Positions 9,863 through 19,780 of a stretch of 25,043 nt of DNA are shown here, one piece after another (position 1 is the first letter of the stretch; the number at the start of each line of letters is the position of its first letter). The stretch comes from Phallusia fumigata (taxonomy: Eukaryota > Chordata > Ascidiacea > Phlebobranchia > Ascidiidae). The notes below the pieces were generated by a model that saw only the letters and a program-made list of their open reading frames with translations, was not told the origin of the DNA and made no database searches. The translations under genes and the position numbers were made by a program. Location: NCBI GenBank assembly GCA_008931825.1, contig QXVZ01020527.1:1-25043 (forward strand). Reading direction: 5' to 3'.

Positions 9863-9986
9863 AAATGACATGACCATGGATGAGTACTTCAACCATTATG
9901 AGAATGATGTGAAAAGTGACATTAAAAATGCCAAGGCCGTTGGAGCCAAAGTTATGGAGAAGCCAGCGGGCACTTTGAAGAGCGAA
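9863..9986 (+). CDS. Candidate first coding exon of PCTP (N-terminal extension)
   Basis: A pyrimidine-rich tract ends in CTCCAG at 9862, a good acceptor for cis- or spliced-leader trans-splicing. An ATG in near-ideal context (GACCATGG) is at 9876. The frame runs 37 codons (MDEYFNHYENDVKSDIK, later KVMEKPAGTLKSE) to a GTAAGA donor after 9986. It ends in phase 0, exactly what the next PCTP exon at 10530 accepts. An ATG at 9870 is in the same frame, and one at 9864 opens only a two-codon frame. Vertebrate PCTP has no such extension, so this could be a lineage-specific N-terminus, an alternative start, or a 5' exon of something else. Confidence 0.5.
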
Positions 9987-12900
9987 GTAAGAAACAGGCA
10001 TCACTAACAAATGGTCTTGCAATGCTGTGATTATCACCCTAGATTGTTGGATCAGAAGTGGTCCCAAACTGCTGTGTGACGCGATTAGTTGTGCTGAGAT
10101 AAGCTCGACCACTTCAACGCGGCTAGCAGTGCTAAGTGCTTGCATGGTCTAAGTGGCCAGTGGCTATTATACCCGCAAGCCATTTAGCATAAGTCGGCAA
10201 CGTGAAGAGTAAAAACTCGACATTAATCGGACAGTAACTTTAGTCGACATCCTTATTTGATTGTTCAGAAAAAATTGTGCCCCCAGACAAAATGCATGGT
10301 GTTGCAACAGGCCTAAATGTCCAACATAAAAAACCCTTACCCCCAAAAGTTAGCATTTTGTCCACTTTGTAAGTCTCAAAGCGGGAAACGGGCAATTACC
10401 TTAAGACCATGCCACCAAATCCTATTTTTAGCGGCTAAAAAGTAATAAAAACTACCAGTTAGAAAATTACCTCGACCCGTTATTGAAACGGATAATATAT
10501 CTGTAGCTTGATCGTTCATCATTTTACAGGTGGAAGTGCCGATGGAACTGTACAAAGACAGTGCCTTTCAGTCGATGATCGATCAGCTGCACACCAGACA
10601 GCTTGATGGTTTCGAGTTCCTTGCTGAATCAATGAATGTTACCATTTATCGTCAGCCAAAAGGGGTAGGTAATGTCTTTATGCCTGTAAACGTGTTTTGC
10701 AGGAAAATCCTTAAAAGTTGGGAAAATTCAGGTTTGGCCAAATGTTACACCTCGGCAATATTAAAACTTATTGCACCCTATCAACAAAGGTTGACTTTTC
10801 TGTGTTGCGCGATCACAAATGCTAAATAGTATATCGTGAACCAGTGGCCGTCATTCCTACATTTAAATGTTTTGACCCTGGTTCTGGTGATTGTGACCTG
10901 TTGAAAACATATAAGCCTCGACCGCCTTTAAGCTTTTGAGCCAAAGTATATCATGTCCGATTGTGAGTTTAAGTAGTAAATCATGTTAAGGTCTGGAAAT
11001 GGAAATGTATGCCAGTAAGGTCGCATAAACAAACGACATCACTTGGTCTGCTTAACGGGTTACAACAACACCGTTGTCCAATACTTACTCACTCATTTTT
11101 GTTTGCAAAGCAAGAATGCATTCTGAACTTGAAACATGTTTCTTTTTCAACATTGCAATGGTGTATTGTCACAGAACGCTGGATTGTATCAGTACAAGTT
11201 ATACGCGACGCTGCCAAACGCAACACCTGATCAGATAGCAGCTGTGTTCCTCGACAACAAGTACCGGGTGGTGTGGGACAATTACGTGACAGGTATGATG
11301 ACATGAGATGTTTGCCAACAATGCTTGCATGTCGAAATTCAAACATGGCCGCCGGTAGGTCAATGACCGGCTAAATACTGGGTTACAGGGCGTTGTTGCA
11401 ATAAGAATGCACCATCAGCTGTGGATATAATTTCCTTGTGCACAGATAACGTGGACTTTGAACGCAACAGGCAATTGAACAATTCGTTATTGGAAGGCTA
11501 AGGAATTTTGATTCTTGGCACGGAAGATGCCCCGTTCATTTCGGGCCGTTTCAAAGTCCACCTGTTGAACAATTTGTTTGCAGCCGATAATTTAATTGCT
11601 GTCATACTTTGTGCAGAGCTCTACGTGGTAAAGAAAAACGAAAAAGGACCCGACGTGATCTACTTTAACGTTGACTTTCCCTGGCCGCTGACGAATCGTG
11701 ACGTATCCTTTTATATGAAACAATATCAGACAAAAAGCAGCTGCCATTAAAAAAAAAAATTTGTGGGTTAGCTGTGTAGGAAGGCACAGCTATAGCCATG
11801 TTTTGGGGTTATTGGTTACCAAATGTGACAATTAGAAGTATTTGGTCAGTGAAAAAAGGAAATCCAATAAAACAGGTTTATATGCTGTAAACATGTAAGA
11901 TTGGGTGTAATACTTGTTGACTAAGCGGACCTAAAGATTGTCAAACCACTGTTGGAAGTAGTTTTGGTACCACGGAAGAAACACTGCTGCTTATAAATAA
12001 GAGCAGGACTGAACCTGAGCCCTTGTTTGTGGGTATACAAGGCGCGTCCTGCTCATAAATTGCGCCGAACATCACAGACGAATCGCTTGCTTCCTTAACT
12101 GTCCCCTTTCGACCCGAATTTTAGTACGTTTATGCTCGAGAGACGAGGCGAATAAAACAGGGCGGGAAAGACTACATCGTGATCGTGATGCACAGCGTGA
12201 CGAAGCACAATGTTCCGGAGAAGAAAGGCGCGATACGGGTGAGCGACTACCACCAGTCGCTTGCTCTTGAGCTGTGGAATGGCAAAGGAACGAAAGGTAA
12301 TTACGGGGTGTTTAGCGACGCTTCACCAACTGATATAAAGAGCAGATTTAACTAGATGATTGGGCGCAGTAGTCCCCTCCTTGCCGTTTGGTTTCAGGGC
12401 TACTCACTCTGTGTTGTTTTTACATGCAAACGGTTTTGGAAACTTATGACAGAGGCAAACCATGGGACGACGTATTTTTATGGATTGTATAGCGTCCGTT
12501 ACCGCAAAGTAGCTGTACCTCTTTAATAATACATTACTCCCTTGGTGTACGTAACTTATGGGGATAAAATTGCAGTGGTGCAAAGCCATACCATATAACT
12601 AAATAACCTTCAAAACGTTGCAACTAAACATTGCATAGTTTCCGAACGCCAAGGTGGCGGTGCTTCAGGTAAGCATTGCACCTTTAACACGGAACTATTT
12701 GCGTTGTTGAGTGCGAAGAGTGATCAGTAGTCGCGCGATCAGGGTCGCGTGCAATTTTGATTGACAGATTAACTAAAGTTACGCAACATTCAAATATTGG
12801 TCCACTACCGGAACCGCAAATCTGCTTGCATGCATTAGCGCTGTCGGTTGCCATTCATCATAGGCCATATGTTCCGGCGCCAGTCGTGTTGACATATTAA

Positions 12901-13583
12901 CAACAAGCCCACAGTTAACTTTACACGTGGTCTTATTTGTAAGTTTATGTGGTTTTACTGTCACCTGCAAGTCTGCGTTTTGGGATTCTGGTAAAAGTTC
13001 TTGACAGTGGGTTCACATGGGTCCAAGTGCTTAATAGCTTTTAACTTTGTAAACATTTTTTGGCAGCGTATATCCAATACTACGATGACCCCAAGGGAAA
13101 CCTTCCATCCTGGTTGGTGAATTGGGCTGCAAAGGTATGACTGGATTTGTTAGTAATGCAGTATGCAAATCATTTCCTCATAAAATGTGAAGGTAGTAAG
13201 TTCGTAGTGAACAAAAATCTTTTTAGTTTGACTTAACAGGCAAAACAATAATGATCAATAAAAGGCCAAGTCACATACATTTGGGTATACGTGTAATAGA
13301 GATGGACACATTATATTTGGGACTAATGGCAAAATGAACCATATTTAAACAAGATACCGAAATATCAAGAAGGGAAAGCATTATTAAATATCAAATTCTC
13401 TTGAATTCTCCTAGTTGTAGCCAAAAGATTTAATAACAATGTATGCTTTAATCACCTTTTAATATCACCGACTTTTTGGAACAGACTGGGGTGCCGGCGT
13501 TTATGGCTGATTTACAACGGGCCTGCGGTGGACTACAAGCTTATCTGGACAAGACTCATCAAAAGGCGATAGTCATCGAATAA
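9876..13583 (+). CDS. PCTP: Phosphatidylcholine transfer protein (PCTP/STARD2), START domain
   Basis: Core exons are 10530-10664, 11175-11292, 11617-11702, 12125-12296, 13067-13134 and 13485-13583, all GT-AG with matching phases. From the ATG at 10542 this gives 221 residues (human PCTP is 214), starting MEL as in human. An upstream exon at 9876-9986 would add 41 residues. PCTP carries one phosphatidylcholine between membranes in the cytosol. Conserved blocks: KYRVVWDNYVTELY, FPWPLTNRDYVYAR, AIRVSDYHQSLALE, NLPSWLVNWAAKTGVP. By alignment from memory, human Arg78, Asp82, Tyr114 and Tyr155 are kept (Arg72, Asp76, Tyr110, Tyr151 here), while cage Trp101 is Phe97 and Tyr72 is Phe66. Exons are richer in GC and CpG than neighbouring genes. 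Close StarD7/10 relatives are less likely given the start and length. Confidence 0.9.
11451..11561. repeat. 12-bp inverted repeat in a PCTP intron
   Basis: GTGGACTTTGAA at 11451-11462 is the exact reverse complement of TTCAAAGTCCAC at 11550-11561, about 87 bases apart. A direct repeat (TTGAACAATTYGTT) also sits just inside the left arm and just outside the right arm. It lies in the intron between PCTP exons at 11292 and 11617. Possible remains of a small mobile element, or an RNA hairpin. Confidence 0.4.
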
Positions 13584-13584
13584 A
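13579..13584 (+). terminator. AATAAA overlapping the PCTP stop codon
   Basis: The last sense codon GAA, the stop TAA and the next A spell AATAAA. If used as the polyadenylation signal, the 3' untranslated region would be only about 10-30 bases. No other obvious AATAAA was found in the next few hundred bases of the plus strand. Confidence 0.45.
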
Positions 13585-15312
13585 GCTTCCCGCTTCATAC
13601 CAGCCAACGAACACTACAACAAACTCAGTATATCGGTACAATCGCTTGGGATATTGCGAGCCCCTTTGTGTTTGTCGGATGCGTGCCTGATACCTCACAT
13701 ATTGCATAAATCGTTGGAGACAGTAAGAAAGCCAAGACTTTCTAGGACCATCGATAACAGAGTACTGCGCACTTAATATTGTTCGGCGCTTGATTATGTT
13801 TTTGTCCCTAAAGTGACACCTTTCGTAAACGGTTGGAAATGAGCTTGCAACTTGTATAACGATATGTATCACACCCATTATATAACAAAGCGGGGTGTAA
13901 AGTAGGTGATTATACACAACACAAGGGTAAAATGTTAATTTTAAAGTGCTTGAGTAGGATAGCATTTTCCGAAATACTTTCATTTTTTAACAAACACCTA
14001 ACAAGGTTACTACCTACAAGGCAAGCATTTGAAGTTCGTTTGCGGAAATTTGCTTTCATGCTTTGCAATTTTTGTTTTACCGTGAGTGGTTGAAGCTTCA
14101 GTTATTCGCAATAACCGAAGTTGGTATTGTTGTTTTTATTTCTCACTGTGCTCTTTTGTGAACAGTACGTTTCCCATGCCGCCTATGTGCCTTATCACAT
14201 ACACTCAAATGAAATTAGGCACTTTTGTGTCCCATTTGGTTCTACGTTTAAACATGTTAAGGCTAAAATCTAAACTCACTTGTGCGAAGTAAACCGTTAT
14301 CGGTTTGGTAAAAAAACTAATGTGAATTTTTACAAACTGTTACATACAATTTGTATGTCGACGGGAACACATTGTTTCTGAAAAAAATTTTACCCCGACT
14401 TAAATATTTTGTGACAACAAAAACATTGCAAAGCTCCTCGACTAAGCATGTGACAAACGCTACAACATATAAATGTTTTTTTTTTATTACACTTAATGAA
14501 AGAACGTTTGTTTTGCTATGTGTAACCATGAGTCACTACTGTTCATTCGAATGTCCGCATTGTTACACTCAAATTTCGGTTTATTTCAATTTTACTCGCT
14601 TTTTGTATTACACGTCTTTGTGAGCGTACACTTTTAATCATTTCTAATACATCGCCAGTTAGGTCACCGATCAATGCATTCGTTTTTGTTTGTTTATCGC
14701 TTTGTATTGCGCACGCGTTTGCCCTTTGTAATTTGCATCCCAATGCAACTTCTGCTAACTCGGACCTATTTGCGATTCAATTTGTCCGTGTCCTATGCAT
14801 ATCAATGTATCCCTTCATCACGTGCTAAACCTTGCGAAGGCTTCTAATACGTATTACCGGCGCCACCTTGCGGAACACAACAATAAATTCGTGTTTTCGT
14901 TGAAAGTGCGGTACTTATGTGAATCGAAACCGAAATGTTTTTTTCAATTTGTTTGTTTGCAATTGCGTCCATTAGTCAGTATTGTGCTGTAGGACATAGT
15001 TCGTTCAAAGAGACAGGTTATTTCAGATGTGCCTTAACGCTTTCAGAGGTCAGTTAACAATGTTGTTTTTTGCACTATTTGCGACGCCAAACATTTTTAA
15101 ACGATGGTAGGTCTTACGCAAAAAAGAATGATGGTGCATTCTTATTATAGCGTAATTCAGAACAAGATGAATAGTTGCATACTGAGGGCCAAGTCTTAGG
15201 AAAGGCTGCTGAGAAGGGTCTACAATAACTAGGGTAAAAATGATGTTGTTTGCTCCATACCAACATTCCTCAAGTAGATCGCATGTAAAGAGCGTTTGTT
15301 TCAAAACAAGAC
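13585..15312. other. Gene-free stretch after PCTP; nothing firm
   Basis: CpG-rich relative to the left part of the window. A minus-strand open frame of 136 codons (13573-13983) and several overlapping frames at 14317-14743 show no recognisable motif, splice context or known family. No repeat termini or RNA genes were recognised. Confidence 0.4.
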
Positions 15313-15322
15313 CTTACAGACC

Positions 15323-15704
15323 ATGGTGGTTGAAAAAACTGAGTTAGGTTGCGATTTTTCAACGTCAAACTCAAACCCACTGGTAGTTCGAAATTATCCA
15401 TTGAGCGTCACCACAGAAAAACCAAACCACAGACGGCTTATGGGTCGACGAAGTAATTTCCCATCATGCGCAAGCGCCAGTTCTCTCAACTCTGTACCGC
15501 TGCTACAAGGCAACACGGCCTTAACAGGAAGCAGCATGGCGTCATCACCTTATGATGTCAGTGCATTGCGTCAGCCAAGTGGAGGGTACGTCAGAGGCGG
15601 GGATTTTATTCAAAAGTCAATATATACAGGATGCGACTGCCGAATCTTCTATTGTGGAGTAAAACTGGCGTCGGCCAAGTTTGTACCTCAGGTTAATTGA
15701 TGTT
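15323..15704 (+). CDS. Uncharacterised Ser/Asn-rich ORF (possible exon of unknown gene)
   Basis: An acceptor-like CCTTACAG is followed directly by ACCATGG, with the ATG at 15323 in strong context. The frame is open for 126 codons plus the stop, ending VPQVN. It is rich in Ser, Pro and Asn (RRSNFPSCASASSLNSVPLL, GSSMASSPYDVSALRQPSGG) and looks disordered. Possible donors are GTACGT at 15586, GTAAAA at 15660 and CAG/GTTAAT after 15693. A later acceptor (GTTACAG near 15755) and a poly(A) signal at 15831 could end a short gene. I recognise no family. It may be a real small gene placed directly upstream of the carrier, or a chance ORF. Confidence 0.35.
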
Positions 15705-15830
15705 TTATTCTGGTCTACAAGTTAAATGTGAGCGTTAATGCTGTTGGTGTTACAGAAAGCAATGTTGTGGGTGACGGTATGAACAATTCCAACCAGAATA
15801 TTGTTTGGTTTATTCAGATACAAAACGTCC

Positions 15831-15836
15831 AATAAA
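15831..15836 (+). terminator. AATAAA 32 bases upstream of SLC25A3 copy 1 start
   Basis: AATAAA at 15831-15836 is followed by TTTAAAG and then, after 19 more bases, the ATG of the phosphate carrier at 15868. An AG directly after the poly(A) signal could act as a trans-splice acceptor, the tight arrangement seen in tunicate operons. The upstream gene is not firmly identified. Confidence 0.35.
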
Positions 15837-15867
15837 ATTTAAAGCTTGAACAAATTCATCAACGAAA

Positions 15868-17551
15868 ATGCCTGAAAGTATAGGACAAGAAGTAACCCCT
15901 AGCACTGCAACTGTTCAAGGTATAATTATACAATGGTGTTCAAATTGCATTGTCCACTTAAAAAATGAAGACACAACTGTTACTAAGGTTTTGTTACTGC
16001 AGACAATTACAGTTGTGAATTTGGCAGTGGAAAGTACTTTGCACTGTGTGGCTTGGGTGGGATCCTAAGTTGTGGTTTGACCCACACAGCCTTTACACCT
16101 TTGGATGTGGTCAAATGTCGAATTCAGGTAATTAAACTTGTAGGAAATGTAGGGGTGATGTATAGTAGGCATTTATCAAATTCAGCCATGTTTCACTAGT
16201 ATAAAGGTGCAAAATTTTGACTTTTTATTGTTTTTTTTAAGGTGGATCCGAAGAAATACAAAAACACATTTCATGGCTTCCGAGTTACATTCCAAGAAGA
16301 TGGCATGAGGGGCCTTGTTAAAGGATGGTCACCAACATTTATTGGATATTCAATGCAAGGGCTTTTCAAGTTTGGCTTGTATGAAGTTTTCAAATCACTT
16401 TACGGTGATGTTCTGGGAGAGGTAAGTCAAATGCTATAATACAGTCATAAAAACTTTTCATATTAACAAAAAATGGCTATGCATCATATATGTCTATTAA
16501 CAGTTTTTTTGCAACAAAATCTTACTGAATGTTTGCACTCTGCAGGAAACAACATATCTATGGCGGACATCTGTATATTTGGCTGCAAGTGCATCAGCTG
16601 AATTTTTTGCTGACATTGCACTTTCACCCATGGAAGCTTGCAAAGTCAGAATTCAGACCCAGCCTGGGTTTGCAAATAATTTAAGAGAAGCATTCCCGAA
16701 AATGAAAGCACAAGAAGGCTGGGCAGCGTAAGTTCAAATAAAAAAACATTACAATGCATAAGTCTCACATTCTCCTCTACTCAGGTTTTACAAGGGAATT
16801 GTCCCACTTTGGGGAAGACAGATTCCATACACAATGATGAAATTTGCTTGCTTTGAACGCACAATTGAAGCAATCTACAAACATGTTGTTCCTAAGCCAA
16901 GAGAGGAATGTAGTAAAGGGGAACAACTTGTTGTTACATTTATTGCTGGTTATATAGCTGGCATTTTCTGTGCTGTTGTGTCACATCCATCAGACTCAAT
17001 TGTTTCAATGTTAAACAAAGACCAGGGAAGCACTTCTATGGAAGCACTTAAGAAGCTGGGATTTCAAGGTGTGTGCATGTGTTGTTGTAGTAATCTGTTT
17101 AACTGTGATGAAGAATGTAACTGGTTGGCCAGAGAAACACTTTTTTTGTTAAAATAAGCAAGGAAATTAAGCAACTTTGCAATGGTAGTGCATAAAACAA
17201 CCAATATTGGCTGTGTTACAGGCATTTTGGCAATGGTTAAATTGGTTGGTTGCAACTGAAAAAAAACTTGACTAATAACAATAAGGAGTGTGTTTGAGTA
17301 AAATCTTTCAGAAACTGAATTGGAATTCAAAATGTGTTAAACTAACAACTGCATAAACTGGTAACCTCATGCAAAACCAAATCCATTCTTTAGGGATTTG
17401 GAAGGGACTGTCCCCCCGTATTCTAATGATTGGTTCGATTACTGCCTTGCAATGGTTTGTCTATGATTCTGTTAAAGTATACCTGAGGATGCCAAGGCCT
17501 CCACCACCAGAGATGCCGGAAAGCCTCAGGCTCAAACTGGCCCAACAATAA
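15868..17551 (+). CDS. SLC25A3: Mitochondrial phosphate carrier SLC25A3, copy 1 (short N-terminus)
   Basis: Six exons: 15868-15919, 16003-16127, 16242-16421, 16546-16727, 16785-17068 and 17394-17551, giving 326 residues. This inner-membrane carrier brings inorganic phosphate (with a proton) into the matrix for ATP synthesis; the vertebrate protein also imports copper. Family blocks: [32 protein letters not shown] (first carrier signature, PLDVVK), [15 protein letters not shown] (second), [13 protein letters not shown] (third), [15 protein letters not shown] at the C-terminus. Copy 2, 2.8 kb downstream, shares all intron positions and phases. Copy 1 has only 17 residues ([17 protein letters not shown]) before the first conserved block, no basic presequence, and many substitutions in exon 3 ([11 protein letters not shown]). 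It appears intact, so it is not called a pseudogene. Confidence 0.93.
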
Positions 17552-17905
17552 CTGACAGGACATTATAAATTTTTTATTGTACATTTAAAAATGTTTAATA
17601 TGGTTTTACCAGTCAAAATTGAGTATTGCACCAGTGTATTATATACCTCCTTTTTACATATTTGCATGTTAAATCCCATTGTGTTCTTTTTACCAATTAG
17701 AAAAGAAAGTTTTTTTGTGTTGTCACTGGCAAACACCATTTTTAACCCTTTTTTCTGCGACCTCAAATCATTCTTAAACAGTTTTCAACACTTGAGAGTT
17801 GAGAACCTACATTAACTCATGGTTTGAGAAACACTGACTTACAGGGTAACATTGCTATCCTGTTTTTGCTTTAATTTTGGCCTGTCAGCATAGCGTTCTA
17901 CGAAA
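17552..17905 (+). other. 3' untranslated / flanking region of SLC25A3 copy 1
   Basis: No coding sequence is recognised. No standard AATAAA is seen near the stop; a TATAAA at about 17564 could be a variant signal. Open frames here overlap on both strands and are low-complexity T-rich sequence. Confidence 0.4.
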
Positions 17906-18226
17906 CTATTTGCTTGTTTGTTTTTTTGTTTCATTTTATCCTCGAAGGGCGAAGCAATGCCTGAATGCGTTATGCTCATTATGAGTCCGCCGTCGAGCTA
18001 CCTGCTTCATTGCAGTTGTGTTGGTTCATGTTTTATTTGATTTTTTTGATTTCTGAAAATTGGTGACTTCAATTGTGGTCAACCCATCGGGTTCCTCTGA
18101 GTTGGAGCAATGCCGCTTAAGTTTCATGCTCAGGGAAACACAAGCGACCGAGATGGGATTAGAACTCCCAACCTTGTGCACACAAGGCAGTCGCGCTAAC
18201 CACTCAGCCAACTTGGCGGCTATTTG
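17906..18226 (-). mobile_element. tRNA-derived SINE with 7-bp target-site duplication
   Basis: The element body is 17913-18219 on the minus strand. It begins with a tRNA-like head, GCCGCCAAGTTGGCTGAGTG, that includes a box A (TGGCTGAGTGG), followed by a box B (GGTTGGGAGTTCTAATCCC, close to GGTTCGANTCC). A unique body follows, and the tail is A-rich (AAACAAAAAAACAAACAAG). The sequence CTATTTG flanks it at 17906-17912 and 18220-18226, a clean target-site duplication. This matches the composite tRNA-type SINEs described in Ciona (Cics-1 class), though the exact family was not tested. Confidence 0.85.
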
Positions 18227-19780
18227 TGGCGTTCTCTGGCCACTTTTTTGTTATTACTTCTTACTGTTGGCTTTTGTGATGCTTGTGAGTTACTAAGCAT
18301 TATTGTTTACTCAATGAGCAACACAAGTTATAAATGATGAACTTGTTGTGTTGAACAGAAAGAAATTAGGGTAAAATTCTCTGTTGTAATTACAGTGGAA
18401 TTTCTTATTGTTCATTAAATTTTTTTCTTTGGTTCACGAAACACCTGAATGTGGTACACTCACAACAAGCTTACCTTTCTAATAACTGTAGTTCCATTAT
18501 ATAACTTTTTATTTGATTTTTTTTAATTTTTTGGTAACTTTAGTTTGAGTACAGTATTGACTTACCCACCTGTGTTTGGACAATAATGGTGTAATTAAAA
18601 AATGTTCCATATATTTTGTAAGAATGAAGGTGTTCCTTATCCTTGTGATTTAGGTATATTTAAAAATACACCTTCTGTTTATACTTTGTTGTTGCAAACA
18701 ATATATTTTTCATTGGTTACAGAACTTATTTATATTGCTCAGCCAACCACTTTGTTTCAAATTTCTATTTTCTATTTAAAATGTTTCAATTTTCCATTGT
18801 TTGGTTGAATTAAACAGCACCAGACGCATAGCCCAATTGATTGTGCCTCAATTATTTACTTGAATAAAATCCTAAAATGCAAGTCTTTTTGATGTCTAAA
18901 CTTTGTATGAAGGTACAAACAAATGACATTATCATATAAATCAGGATCAAAGTCTTGTTTCAGAGTTAAGACACAAAATACCACAGCTGTGAGCGTTTTG
19001 ATTTCATAGAGCAGTGTTTTTATCATTTTTAGCAAAGTTTTTGACAATGTATTCAATCAGTGGTGTAACATTGTCACACTAATCAAACTATTTAGAAAAC
19101 AATGATCTTTTAGCGTTTAAGCAGACAGGTTGCATCAAACTGCAGTTAATATTAACTATTTTACATACACTTTTAGGTAAAAACTGACTAACAACAAATA
19201 TCAAAGGTGGGAGTCTGCTTTTTCCAAACATGCATAATAAGTAGTGAAATCAGATACCTGATCAAGTTTCGGTGTTTTCATGAAGCTTCTAAAAAGGAGG
19301 GTCTATATTCATTCATTTAAGATCGATATCTTTCTCAACAGCCTTCGCTTTGCAGAAAAAACGTTTTGCCACCTCATACGAACAATAGACTGTTGTAGCA
19401 CTGTCAAAACAGTCCATCCGTTAAAAAAATATCTTCTAAGCAAATGGACAGCGTAAAACGCGTTTGTCAACATTTTTGTGTTTAAACGAACCCTTTTCCT
19501 TTTTTGCTGGAAATTATACTGAACAAAAGAGTAAAAATGGGAAACTTTACCGAACTGATCAACTAGCGGACGACATAGCAGCGGAAATAAAAAGCTTCCT
19601 TTAAAGCGTCAACGCTTGTCGTCGTAGTGCAAATACGTTGATTAGTATGTTCTGCATTATAAACTGCTTTTTGTTTCAGACAAATGTAACGTAAAAGAGA
19701 AATAAAAGGTACTAATTATTTGTCTGCCAACAGTGCCCAGTTAACCGTAAAATCGCTTAAACACAAGGTAGATGACACAA
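18227..19780. other. Gene-free, AT-rich intergenic stretch
   Basis: Between the SINE and the second carrier's promoter there is no recognisable exon. Open frames at 18602-18808 and 18856-19056 are T/A-rich with no motif or splice context. No further repeat ends were recognised. Confidence 0.4.

Noticed and set aside
9792-10145. Minus-strand open frame of 117 codons opposite the first PCTP exon
   Set aside because: No motif or splice context; its right half overlaps a plus-strand exon with a good start context, so it is probably a shadow.
11089-11346. Minus-strand frame over PCTP exon at 11175
   Set aside because: Antisense shadow of a conserved START-domain exon.
13573-13983. Minus-strand open frame of 136 codons just after PCTP
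   Set aside because: It overlaps the PCTP stop codon, has no recognisable domain, and composition looks like chance.
14317-14743. Overlapping open frames on both strands
   Set aside because: Low-complexity, no motif, and mutually antisense; treated as chance.
18026-18211. Minus-strand ORF beginning MAEWLARLPC
   Set aside because: It is the tRNA-like head and body of the SINE read as protein, not a gene.
18140-18219. Possible functional tRNA gene (boxes A and B present)
   Set aside because: It is followed by a SINE body and A-rich tail and flanked by target-site duplications, so it is the SINE head and not a tRNA gene.
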